A program made the position numbers and the translations under genes. Source: Monosporascus cannonballus (lineage: Eukaryota > Ascomycota > Sordariomycetes > Xylariales). From it: a stretch of DNA of 64,000 bases. The number at the start of each line of letters is the position of its first letter. Within the stretch, counting starts at the first letter, position 1. Location of the stretch: contig QJNS01000708.1 in the NCBI GenBank assembly GCA_004154925.1, positions 238,234 to 302,233 of the forward strand, given 5' to 3'. Of this stretch, positions 22,974-33,513 are shown piece after piece. The notes under the pieces were generated by a model, which was not told the DNA's origin, searched no databases, and saw nothing but the letters and a program-made list of their open reading frames with translations.

Positions 22974-24889
22974 TCAGATGACGCGACCCTTGACCTGCTT
23001 GAAGTCCTTGAGGTAGATGTTGCGCCAGAGCATGACGGCCGGGATGCAACAGGCGAGGACGGCGGTGGCACTGATGAGCATATAGCGCTGGGAGGCGGCG
23101 TAGGCGAGGTTGATGGCGTCGCGGGTGGGGGAGCCGACTGGGTACGAGAGTTGGACGACGATGTCGCCGTAGATGTTCGCGAAGTTGTCCATGGCCTCGG
23201 CGGGCAGGTACTCGGCGAGCCTCTTGGGGAAGACTCCCGTCCAGATGGCGGCGGAGACGGTGCCGCCGATGCCGCCACCGACGTTGGCGAAGAGGCCCTC
23301 GACGGCGAGCACGACGGCCACGTGCTGGTGCGCCGCGGCCGCCATGACGGCCACCTGCTCGGCTATGACGCACGCGCCCCCGCCGAACGCGATGAAGATC
23401 TGACACATGACGATGTAGCCGACGTTGACGCCTGGCTGGCGGAAGTGGATCATGAGGCCAACGCCGAGGATGGTCAGCGGCACGCCCATGTAGAGCGCCG
23501 TCCACTTGAAGCGGCCGGTCCAGCGAATGAGCAGGCCGAAGATGAGGGAGCTAACGCAAGAGCCGATCGTGTATATATTGGAGATGTAGCCGGATGTCGT
23601 GATGGACAGATTGAGAGGGACCTGCATAAAGGAGGTGAAGTAGCCGTACCACAAGTAATACTCGACGAACAGTGCTGCCGCGAGGACACAGCCACCGATA
23701 ACCGTTCGGTCAGACAGCAGTTCCCACGGCAGGAATTTAACGGGCGCAAAGTACTTCTCCCATAGCGCGGCGCCGACCAACATGAGACTGCCAAAGATAA
23801 TGAGGCATATGACCAGAGGGCTCTTCCACCCTTCCGCCTGGTAGGAGTAGATGTTAAACGGAAGGAGGAAAAGAGCAAAGCCGCCCATCACGAGGAGCAG
23901 GCAAATGACATCGAATTCCCAGAAGTAGTGTTGAATGGATTGCCAGGTCGTGCGACCGCTATTCGTCGGGATCACCAAACCCATCTTCTTGGCTTTTACG
24001 TAGTTGGAAGTAAACAGGTAGAACAGAGGCAAACACATCAACGGGGTAACGATGGCAAAGACGCCATAGCCCCAGCGCCAGCCGATACCCTTGATAACGT
24101 GTTCGGCTAGAGGACTGCTAATCCAGGTCGTGATGATGTAGGGCGAGGAGATAAACCCGAGCATAAGACCTCGATTCTTCAGGTGCGACGTATCGGCAAT
24201 GAAGATGGTCATCGCGTATCCGACGCCGTTGTATCTAGAATATCCTACATTAGTCGAGGATCTCAATGACTGCTGTGAGCTAGGCAGTAATCACTCACCC
24301 AACCCAGTAGAAGACTTGCGCGGCCGCGTACATCTCGACGTTCACGCAAGCTGCCATCATAATAAGTCCGATTGTCAGGATCACGCCAGAAAGCAAGAAG
24401 CCTTGGGGGCGGCCCCATATGTCGAGGATCTTGGCAAGTGTGAGCTTCGAGACACCGCCGATAATTTGCGCCATGACATTCGTCGTCGAGGTTAGCGAAT
24501 GCTGGTTAAAGCTACTGGTCACGTAAGGAGTCAGGAAACCGCCCATTCCCTGCTCCATGGCATCGATGAAGTAGATGATCCAGATGCTATCAAATGGTCA
24601 GCCAGGAATCACTGAACGTAAACTCGACAGACGGGGGATCGTACAAGACATAAGCCAGTATGAGATGGTTTCTTGACCACACCTTGGTGATGGCCTCAAT
24701 CTTCTGGACACCTGCCTGGGCGTTTTTGTCGATAGCATCGTCGTCGCTGTCGCTGTGATGATCGCCCTGACGGTCGCCCAGTGGCTGTTGCGTGATACCG
24801 GCTTCCTTGTCCGTTGGTGACCGGCCATCTTGCTCGGCTACTGGCGCCTCGGCCGGGGCGACAAGCTTGGTCGAGAATGGGTCCCTCAT
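22974..24889 (-). CDS. Siderophore-iron transporter (MFS, MirB/Sit1-like)
   Basis: Three exons on the minus strand: 24889-24645, 24586-24299 and 24234-22974. All junctions are GT-AG and in phase, giving 597 aa. The acidic, His/Asp-rich N-terminal tail (about 70 aa) precedes TM1 HLILAYVFIWIIYFIDAM, then NVMAQIIGGVSKLTLAKILD, the motif LDIWGRPQGF, YNGVGYAMTIFIADTSHLKNR, and TSSFMQ-like loops. The late block QVAVMAAAAHQHVAVVLAVEG followed by GGGIGGTVSAAIW is diagnostic of fungal siderophore transporters (14 TM, proton symport). It ends LKDFKQVKGRVI. Orthologues import ferri-siderophores such as triacetylfusarinine or coprogen at the plasma membrane and are repressed by iron through GATA factors. 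The SidF-like gene at 9.9-11.5 kb fits the same pathway. Substrate specificity cannot be read from sequence. Confidence 0.92.
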
Positions 24890-25685
24890 TGTGGACGGCA
24901 GGACTCCCAACTGTCGTAATTGGCCTATTCCGGAGGAGCCAATGTATGAGAAATCACTACCCGAAGCCTTTTGAACACCTCATGTAGGACCGGATTTCGC
25001 CACGGGAGAAGGCGGAGATAAGTATGAGACGGGAACATGGGAACTATTTAAACGTCTTTCTGAGCGGATTGGGATCCGTAAGTCGGACATGCACGCATGG
25101 CGAGATCACTGCAGGCGCTGTGGCTCTTCCCCTAGGGCCTGGCCCATGTCCCAAGGGCATGGGCTTGGCACCTCGTAGGGTACGGCTGAACGACTTACGG
25201 CGGGCAAAGTCGCACCTCGAAGAGGAATAGAACCCGTACCCCGGAAACCGTAACGGTGGGAAGGATACGCATGTAACCTTATGACCTGCGTATAGTGCCT
25301 AATCAGAACGGTCGAACAGGACACCTGCATCTGTAGCTTCCAAGTTATTTTGAAAATGGTATCCTAACACGCAGAACGCCGTCCTGCATTGACTGCCAGG
25401 ATCCAATGTACCTACCCTGCTTCCATCTTGCCTCTCGCCCGTGCGATCGCCTACCTTCAAAAAACCTTTCCCGCTCTGTGAGAATCCGCTTTCGATGACG
25501 AATTTTTCTCTTTTTTCTCAACTAGGAGTGCTACTGCCGCACGCCAAGCAACTCTACAACAAATCTGCCCACTGAATATCAAGTCTACTTGGCAACAGCT
25601 TGGTTTAAACCCTGCTAACGATGGTTCGAGAGCCTTTGATTGATTAGATCAACCCGTGGTGGACCTTGGCTAGAAGCTCGGACTA
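24890..25685. other. Promoter region of the siderophore transporter
   Basis: Upstream sequence up to the transposon end. No additional gene supported. Confidence 0.5.
25016..25022 (+). promoter_or_regulatory. Candidate GATA-factor site (SreA-type)
   Basis: AGATAAG lies about 130 bp upstream of the siderophore transporter ATG. HGATAR sites bind iron-repressing GATA factors such as SreA in Aspergillus. One short match is weak evidence. Confidence 0.3.
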
Positions 25686-25725
25686 ACCTCGGACCCCACC
25701 TAATGAATTACCCTAGCAATGAATA
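25686..25725 (+). repeat. Left terminal inverted repeat of pogo-type element
   Basis: Begins ACCTCGGACCCC and pairs with 27470-27509; the two mismatches are both C/T. Confidence 0.9.
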
Positions 25726-27469
25726 AGACTTTTCTCCACAACAACCACCACCCCTTATAATAACACTCTGCAATAACTCCACAACCCTTTAGTTAATTAA
25801 TTTCGGGTAAAAATAATTAATTTCGACCGTAAACGCAGAATTTAAGATGCCAAAGATTTTATTGCAAAAGGTAATTCCAAGGCCCTAACGAACGCGTAAT
25901 TCGAAATATCTCAATCGACCTTATTATACCGTATTTATGGCATTAAACCGCGTTCCGAAACCCAAAATAACGCGCGTAAATTATCGGATTAAAAAAATTA
26001 TTAATTAAATATTGTATAAAAAAATATATAACCGCATCCTTATAAAGATCCAGATCCGTTAAATAATAAAAACTTTATTAAGTTTTAAAAAAATTATCGA
26101 AAAAAATTAAATTAATTATTTTATCGTACGTTATAATAAGATATATACAAAAAAAATATGAATTATGCCCCGGGACCGTTTAAAAATATATAATTACGAC
26201 GATATCCGCAAATTTTTTCTTTTCTTTACTGCTGTCCGAACCAAATATAAGATTAAACTTATAAACAAATATAATATAAATAAAACGGACATCCAAAAAA
26301 AGAAACAAATTAATAAAATAATTATAAGATTTTCGGAAACGGTTTACATAAAACTTAAAAAATCGGAAATAACGTTATAGGTATTTATTTTCGAATATAT
26401 CGGCTTTATATACGGAAAAAGTACGGCCGTATATATCTTTAATAATTTTACTGTTTAAAAATAATAATTACCCGAAAATATCGAAAAAACCAAATATACG
26501 TTAATTCCGAAAAAATGGTTTAATAACGTTATCGCGTTAAAATAATTAAAATCCATTTTTTCGGAAATTAAATCCTATTTCCATAATAAATAGCAATTAC
26601 TTATTTTAAATAATTATATTATATATATATTTTTTATTTTTATGTAAAAATATTTTAAAAACAAAATCGCCCTTATATATTTTTTATCTTATTTAAGTAA
26701 TAATTTTTAATTATTTAACGTTATTATATTTTTCATATTTAAAAAAGAATATTATATTATTTTACGGAAAGCCGGCGAATTATTCGCAATAATTCCCGAA
26801 TATAAATGCCATATATTAAAAACGTATCGCAAAATTACCAAAATCGCTTTTACCGATAAAAATATTAAATCTAAATAACGTTATACCGGTTTATTTCCTT
26901 TTAAACCCGAAATAATATTAAGGGATCCCGAAATAATACCTTAACCGGCCTCTAAGCCGAAAATACCCCCGGAATAAATAATTAACAGCTAAAACAAAAT
27001 CGTATATATTTTTTATAAAGCTTTAAAGTTACGGAAAAACATATAAACGACCTTACGTAATTAAGCGGAAACATTTCGCGATATACGGAAAATAATAATT
27101 AAAGTTACCAAAAAACTTAATAATCTTAATATCAAAAATGCCATTTTCCGCTATAACAATTAGCTTTTACGAACGAAATTCGAAAAATATGAAAATCGCA
27201 AATACCAAATTATTACTAAATAACCAAATAAGATTTTTGCAAATTTATTAAACATTAGGTCGGCTAAGAATAAAATTATTAAGCATTTAAAGCTTATAAA
27301 AACTAATAATTAAGTTCTAATTAACAGTTATATTGAAAAGCAGCTTATTAAGAAAAGGCAACGCAAATCTAAATAACCTAAATAACTTCATTTTATCAAG
27401 AAATACGTTATTACGTTGTTAAAAGGCTTTGGAATATGCAGATTACTATCAATTTGTATATGTTTTGGC

Positions 27470-27509
27470 TATTCATTGCTAGAGTAATTCATTAGGTGGA
27501 GTCCGAGGT
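27470..27509 (-). repeat. Right terminal inverted repeat of pogo-type element
   Basis: Reverse complement begins ACCTCGGACTCC; followed directly by TA. Confidence 0.9.
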
Positions 27510-27726
27510 TAGCCGCATCCAGAGCAGCTGGCGGTGGTAGGATAACTCGGGATTATGCACAGAACTGGGTAGGAAGACTTGGCGAGCTGAAGAATCCCTG
27601 ACCGAATTTTATCTGATGGACTGATTGATAAGATAAGTTTGATCGCGGTTAGACCAGTCGATCCCCAGGCCGCTGGCCACTCCAGATTCCTGCCAACCTT
27701 GCCTATGCGGTTGCGTCGTGCATACC
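27510..27726. other. Right flank of the pogo-type element
   Basis: Base composition returns to normal immediately after the right TA flank. No gene. Confidence 0.5.
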
Positions 27727-28119
27727 CTAATAATAACCTAGCGCCATCACGAGACGTTTGTCTTTCTTAAGGATCCAATAGTTCGGCTCCGTTAGTTCTA
27801 GTAAGTCAGGGTGATTCCTAGCTAGGTGTCCGAGAGCGGAGCGCAATGCATCATTTCGAGCCCAAAGCTCCAGCAAGTCAAGTATGAACTGGCATAGTGG
27901 CTTATAGTATCTGGGGGTTGGTGGACTCTTGAGAGGTCCAAGGAACCTCGTGCTTTCGAATCGTGACACCGGTCTGGACACCAGATGCCCCGGGATCCTC
28001 TCGCTGTGGTTTCCCGGACCGCTGGGATAGTGATGAATGAATCTAATCTGATCTGCAGAGCCTTCGTCATCACGCAGGAACCCGCCGTGGAAGGACATTC
28101 TTAACGGTGGTAAGGACAT
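27727..28119 (-). CDS. Hypothetical protein or exon, unrecognised
   Basis: Minus-strand frame with the protein-like stretch PRYYKPLCQFILDLLELWAR and HLARNHPDLLELTEPNYW before a stop at its 3' end. A frame just upstream on the same strand (28407-28120) includes YLDLGRQMENQVLLF and could be a preceding exon. I see no known domain. It may equally be a gene remnant beside the transposon. Confidence 0.3.
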   Translation of the reverse strand: MSLPPLRMSFHGGFLRDDEGSADQIRFIHHYPSGPGNHSERIPGHLVSRPVSRFESTRFLGPLKSPPTPRYYKPLCQFILDLLELWARNDALRSALGHLARNHPDLLELTEPNYWILKKDKRLVMALGYY

Positions 28120-28407
28120 CTAAACTGAGCCTTTACTATACCTGGACATGCCAGCACCAACCTCGAACTTATCTGGCGTGGCGCTTAGTAGTCTGGAGAG
28201 TTTGTTGGCAACCTGGGGTGGCGCCAACATTCGTTGCCGAGAAAACAGTAACACCTGATTTTCCATCTGTCTTCCCAGATCTAGGTATGATGAACGATAT
28301 GGTGCAACATTGGAAGCGAGAGTTCCCAGAGAATATGAGGTCCGACTTGACATTTTATGGGTTGATTGCGTAAATTTCGTGTATCGCAGCAGGCCACCCC
28401 CTCTCAT

Positions 28408-29252
28408 TCATAGCAGCCGGTGGGCTAATGGCCGGCTTGTGAAGAGGCATTTTAAGATGCCCTCAGTCTAGGCTCTGATTTCGAGCTAAGCGCCCTGGTC
28501 AGCGATCTACTAGTACTTCGTGGGCCCGACCCGGTCGGCGGGAATCGAAAACACAAGAGCCAGCCTTGCTACCGCGTCCTGATACGGTTCATTTCCGGAT
28601 TCACGCCAATGCGCTGCAGATGGTCTAAGGATGTTGGTTCCATCCAAGTGCATGCAATATCCTCAGGTCCATATGGCGTTGGAATACGCCTTACGCACTA
28701 CTAAGTTCCTTTCTTTGGCGTACTGAGTATCAGGCCGAATTTTAACATCCCTGCCAGCTATTTTCTAGCGGCAGTCTAATGGCATGAGCCGTACTGAATT
28801 CACGAGCATCTCTGATTCAGTGTGATGCAGTTTAGGCCTTCTTGGATACCAGCTCGAAAGGTTTTCTATCGGTTACCAGTTTACCCCATCGTTTTCTGGA
28901 TCTGTCTACTAGGACTGGGTTCTGATTCACGGGCACCAATGAAATATCCGGGGTTCTTATACAAATTCTAAAACACAACGGTATGGGGATGAATGCCAGC
29001 TTGAGGGCAGGACAATTGGCGGAATCTGGGAGGCAGAATATATTCGTCAATTGTTATACGTAGGAAGTGGAATATATCTGATCGAGGAGTAGTAGCACAT
29101 AATGGATTCCGACTAAGGCTTATTTAGCCTAGCCTACCCGAGCTTACCTAAGCAGGGTAATTCGACTTCGGAGACAACCAAAATTTTGGGATAGGGAAGC
29201 TCTTACCTGCAGTCGCAATCGAGAACCTCTTCCACGAGACAGACACGACAAA
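28408..29252. other. Intergenic upstream of mrp10
   Basis: Short frames only (one minus-strand frame at 28832-29050 without motifs). Confidence 0.45.
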
Positions 29253-29645
29253 ATGTCGGCCTCCCAGAAACCAATTCGTCTTCCGCCCTTGAAGGTCCTC
29301 CGGGTCCGCAACCCGAACGGCCAGCGCGAGCGCCCGTGCATGGCCATCATGTCTTCAGTGTTGGGTACGTCCTCCTTACGCCTCACCCTGCCCCCCACCC
29401 CCTGCATTGTCTCATATTCACGCCGGGCAAAGAACGCTATTGACTCTTGCAAATATTGACTTACCTGCGATATAGCATGTTGGGCGTCGGCGGGATACAG
29501 CACGGCAGGGTGCGCACAAGTCGAGCAGGCGCTGCGGAACTGCATGGACGGCCCGCAGCCGTCGCCCCCGAGGAGCAGCGAAGTCAACTACCACCTGGGC
29601 CGGTTCAAGGACAGGCTCACGGCGCAGGCGAAGAAGAAGAAATAG
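29253..29645 (+). CDS. mrp10: Mitochondrial 37S ribosomal protein Mrp10 (mS37)
   Basis: Exons 29253-29364 and 29476-29645, with a 111-bp GTACGT...ATAG intron, give 93 aa. Start MSASQKPIRLPPLKVLRVRNPN matches the fungal Mrp10 N terminus. The CHCH fold has a twin Cx9C pattern: CMAIMSSVLAC and CAQVEQALRNC, both with exactly nine residues between cysteines. The C terminus VNYHLGRFKDRL followed by a Lys tail is typical. Mrp10 is a mitochondrial small-subunit protein; CHCH proteins are usually oxidised by Mia40. Exon joining restores the Ala at ...SSVLACWAS, supporting the intron call. Confidence 0.93.
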
Positions 29646-30423
29646 GCACCCCAATAGGTTGGGGGCAGGACAGCGCGTGCAGATGAAGCGTGATGGGTCG
29701 ACGAATGAATGGTACGATGGGAGACGTTCGGTTCGTAGGACGCCGGAAACGATGGAATGGGCCCACTCGATGACATCGACGCCTTCATGACCGAAAACCC
29801 TCGTGTGGATGGATTGCTACCTCGAGCTTCATGATCACAGAAGAAGATGTGGTGGCTGGGATGTGGCCCCTGATGTGGATTCACTTCCATGGCCAGCCCT
29901 TCACTCAGATTTATATCTCACCACAGCACCAACCACAACACTACGCAAGATGCATATGTATAATAATTGGGCCTCAGAAAAGCATTGAGGGGCGTTTAGG
30001 CTTATATGCCGGAGATGATTCCACATCTCATGATAGCACGGAATATGTATTTCAAAAGAGTGTATGTCAAAGCATGGATCTTGCCTCGTGATACGACAAC
30101 TTGAAATTTCTCTTGAACGCTGGGTTCGTCTGGTTTAACCCATAAAGTTGGTCGCTGCCTTGCTACGTTAATGTCGTCATTATACGCGCAGAATCAAGCC
30201 GAGAAATCGATAGTCTCGCGCATACTCGCCAAGGCTGAAACCTTACAGTTAAGAGATATATAACCAACCTCTCCCCCTATATGCAAATCCCACCTCCGAT
30301 CCCCCCCCCGGTCCGACTCTTCCTGTCACCCCTCCCCCTCCCTCTTTCCGCATCCCCATCCGCTTTTTCAACTCCCGCCCTCCTCTCATCCTCATTTCCA
30401 GGGGTCCTGTCCTGACACACGGA
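29646..30423. other. Intergenic between convergent mrp10 and secreted-protein gene
   Basis: No supported gene. A C-rich stretch lies near 30300-30340. Confidence 0.5.
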
Positions 30424-31488
30424 TCAACACAGACAAGGGAGGTGCAGCGTCTGATAGTTGGAGCACGTGCGCCCGCTGGGTGTCTGGCTGCCCGTCTGCA
30501 GGTACACCTGCCAGTAGTCGCCCTCGAGGCGGCAGGCGAGGAAGTTGAGCTGGCGGCCCCAGCTGCTGCCTTGCGTGGTGATGATGGTGTCACCTGTGTT
30601 TTCCTCGGGGGGTGGTGGTTAGCGAGTAGTTTAGGTTTGTGGATTGGTGGATTGCAGTATAGGGTGTGTTGAATTTTTTTTTCTTTTTGTGAAGTGTCTA
30701 TTTGCTCAAAACCCATGCTTGTTCCTAGTTCGGGGGGGGGGGGGGGGGGCCCCCCCCCCCCCCCCCTCCTCTACTCTCTTGGGGATTAAGATATGTTCCA
30801 GGCGACCATCCACCCATCTCCATCTCTCCATCCCTCGTCTTCGAGACCAGGCGGGGAAGCGCGAGAGCAGGCCACCGCCGATGGAAAGAGGAAACGGCGT
30901 AGGACTTATAACGGAAAACATGCATACCTTCGAGCCCCCAGGCGCTCGTGACGGCGCTCTCGCCGAAGACGAGTGTCTTGTACGACGTCGACTCACCCTC
31001 GGCGATGTTGAGGTACATGCTAGTGTTGGTGCTGCGGATGGAGCCGCCGATGTCGAAATACTCGCTTTGGGACTCGGGGCCCACGATGGGGATGGTGGCT
31101 TAAGTCCGTCGCGGCCTGTGTTAGCATCTTCTCCTGGCCGCTCTTCGTATATGTTGTGTATATTCTCCAGTCACCTAGAACGGGGCTGAGGGTCGGAGAG
31201 CGAAAAAAACAAGTTGTCCGCGCGGCATCTTTCCAGTCGAGACATGGGCGGCAGCCGTAGTACGCTAGATACCCTCCTCATACGACACTTCGAACTTCGA
31301 AGATGACGAGGGCAAAAGAGAGAAAAAAAAGAAGGTAACTCACGGTCCTTCGGATAGGCCTGCAGGTATAGGTGGTAGATGGGACTCTGCACGCCGCGGA
31401 TCTGCTCAGGCTTCGCGTGAGCCGGGAGCACGGCCAGGGCCAGGGCCAGGGCCAACAGGGGCGAGGAGAAGTCGAAGTCGGAGCGCAT
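30424..31488 (-). CDS. Small secreted protein, about 161 aa, family unknown
   Basis: Three exons: 31488-31344, 31098-30928 and 30593-30424. Donors (GTGAGT, GTATGC) and acceptors are in phase and total 486 nt. The N terminus has a signal peptide: MRSDFDF, a Leu/Ala core LLALALALAVLP, and a likely cut after AHA. The mature part reads SPIYHLYLQAYPKD, IGGSIRSTNTSMYLN, KTLVFGESAVTSAWGLEG, DTIITTQGSSWGRQLNFLAC and ends SNYQTLHLPCLC. It has four cysteines, possible N-glycosylation sites and no membrane segment, so it is probably extracellular or wall-associated. I know of no function. Small Cys-containing secreted proteins are candidate effectors, but that is inference. Intron 2 (335 bp) is long for this genome and contains the G/C homopolymer palindrome. 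Confidence 0.72.
30732..30766. repeat. G18-C17 homopolymer palindrome
   Basis: Eighteen G followed directly by seventeen C, a perfect inverted repeat with no loop, inside intron 2 of the secreted-protein gene. Confidence 0.95.
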
Positions 31489-33513
31489 TTTGTTTTCCCG
31501 ATTCGGGCTTTTCTTTTGTTCTCCTTCCGGCAGTATTCAGATCGAGCTTAGAGAAATATCTCCCGGCGACCGAGGTTCGAAGTGCAGTGCAACGAAACGA
31601 GAGTATGCCTTAATCTGGCTGGGTGCAACGCGCGGTCCGGTCTATGAGTTACGGAAGAACAGAGGCACGCTACACGATACGTGAAAACACAACAAGCAAC
31701 CAAAAACCCCAAAACACACCGTCGATCAGGGGGATGGACAATGAACGCATATATATATATATATATATATATAGAGCCCACCAGGGCCAGTTCCCCAGCT
31801 CCACCTCTATATAGGACGCGGAGATGGGGGTTGGTTATTAGCCCGGAAGAGGCAATCCACGGAGGACGCGAGTCCGTAACCACATACATGCACACATGCT
31901 CACTTAGATTCATTAGGGCTAGCAACCTATCCTACCTGCTGCATCCTAGAAGGGATGAATTCTATGGAGATTAGCATAGCTGACAGGCAGGTAGGCATCT
32001 AGTTCAACCTCGCCCCATGTTAGGTCGGTTACAGGCAGTCTAGCGTTTCAACTTATCTAGGTAGGTGCATTCACAAGCCTAGCTCTATAGACCTTCCGCT
32101 TCAAATATTACCGGCAGAGAGACGTTCATTCAACAGAAGCCACGCAGTATAGAGAACCAACGACAAGAGATGAAACAGTCACGCAGTTCTTCCGCTCAAA
32201 AAGCAACTAGAGAAAGCCAGGATATTGGCAATTCCGCCAGCTATGTACTTATATATCTACCACAACACTCGCCGTCGGCGTCTCGCCAACCTCCAGTTGT
32301 CGCGTTGTGCTTAAATTAAGTCTGGGTATCATTTCAGAGCCAAGACCAATCTCCGCTCGCTCATAGCAAGTAAAAGGAAATCCGCGACTCTTGTCGGGGC
32401 ATCGCCTTTGAGCAGTACTGCCTTGGTCCGTTCCGAGAGGGCGCTTACTCTCCGCGATGTTGACAACACTGAACGGACAGCTGAGGGGAGACGCCAATAT
32501 ATCTCTCCAACACATTGCACTCTTGCGCAAATTCCCCCATAGCCATCCCTTCTCTTATGTAATAGCTGGCTGGCTGGCTCTCTAGTTCGCTTCCGCGAGC
32601 GCCCTTCGCAGGGAAGCCGATTTCCGGATGCATAAAACCGGAGAAAAGAGGAAACAAATGTCCTGACAAGGCGACGGAAAAAAACAAAGAGGGGGAAAGC
32701 AGCTCGAGAGTGGGTAGGACCACGCCTATCCATGCCATAGTATAAACTAGCGCCGTATCCGTGGGAAAAAAAAAAACACCCCCCGAGAAATAAAGCCATT
32801 TATGTGTAATAGGTATTCAAAGGAGGAAGAATTTCCGATAGATAAAGGGGAGGGAGATCCGGGGCGGAAGTGCGTGTCTGTCCGTTGCGGCAGAACATTC
32901 ATAAAATGAATGGACGATTCGAGGTTGTAGTCTGTAGTCGAAAAGGGGGGGGAGGTCAGATAGAGAGCGCTTTTAAATGGTCGTTATTCCTTGGCAGGGG
33001 GAGGGTCTACTCCGGATGCATGTTGAGGGAACCCAACAACCAAGTAAACCAGGTATCCATAAAAAGAACGAATGAGGTATCGCTATAGCCCATTCTTCCG
33101 AGAAACGAGTGCGAAGTGCCCATCTCGGTATCGCGATGGATCCCCAAATCGACCACTGCGCAGATTTTGACCGAAAGAGGCCCAGTCTTGTATCGCAAAA
33201 ATATGTCCAAGAATCATAATAGTCGTGAAACGAGTGTCGTAAGAAAAGATGTGGTATAGGAAAACTGTATCTAAGAGATGGTATCAAATAGTATAATGAT
33301 GAATGACGATGCTTCAGTCTATGCAGAAAGTAGAACGTAATGCAACGCGCCGCTTCCCATGTGTTTGAATCCGATAAAAGTTCTTGAGAATTCTCGTATC
33401 CGCTCGCAGTTGGCGTTTCACGAATGTCTCTAGAGTATGCTGGTTAGTTATTCGTGGAGTGAGGTTGCGCATTGCGGCCACCGCTCCCCGTGTTGGGGTT
33501 GGAGTCAAGTCGA
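31489..33513. other. Intergenic: secreted-protein promoter and cdc24 3' flank
   Basis: Minus-strand frames around 32330-32800 have no motifs and overlap one another in different frames. No gene supported. Confidence 0.5.
31749..31773. repeat. (AT)n microsatellite
   Basis: 25 bases of alternating A and T, about 260 bp upstream of the secreted-protein start. Confidence 0.95.

Larger units (their letters stand above)
25686..27509 (+). mobile_element. RIP-degraded Fot1/pogo-type DNA transposon, 1824 bp
   Basis: Both ends carry a 40-bp inverted repeat (two C/T differences), and each end abuts TA (25684-25685 and 27510-27511), the target duplication of Tc1/mariner-pogo elements. The interior is extremely AT-rich, with C surviving largely in CpG or CpC, as expected of RIP. 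Degraded plus-strand coding remains: YKIKLINKYNINKTDIQ (around 26250) resembles the YNxDETG signature of pogo transposases, and a coiled, Lys/Asn-rich C-terminal part (around 27090-27200) resembles the family's tail. Size matches Fot1-like elements (about 1.9 kb). Non-autonomous. Confidence 0.82.

Noticed and set aside
26165..26380. 71-aa Lys/Ile/Asn-rich frame in the AT-rich block
   Set aside because: It is a piece of the RIP-mutated pogo transposase, not a separate gene.
28832..29050. 72-aa minus-strand frame
   Set aside because: No motif and no coding-like neighbours.
30732..30766. Contig misjoin at the G/C palindrome
   Set aside because: Exons 2 and 3 of the secreted-protein gene lie on either side, in phase and with consistent sequence, so a gross misjoin is unlikely; a local length error remains possible.
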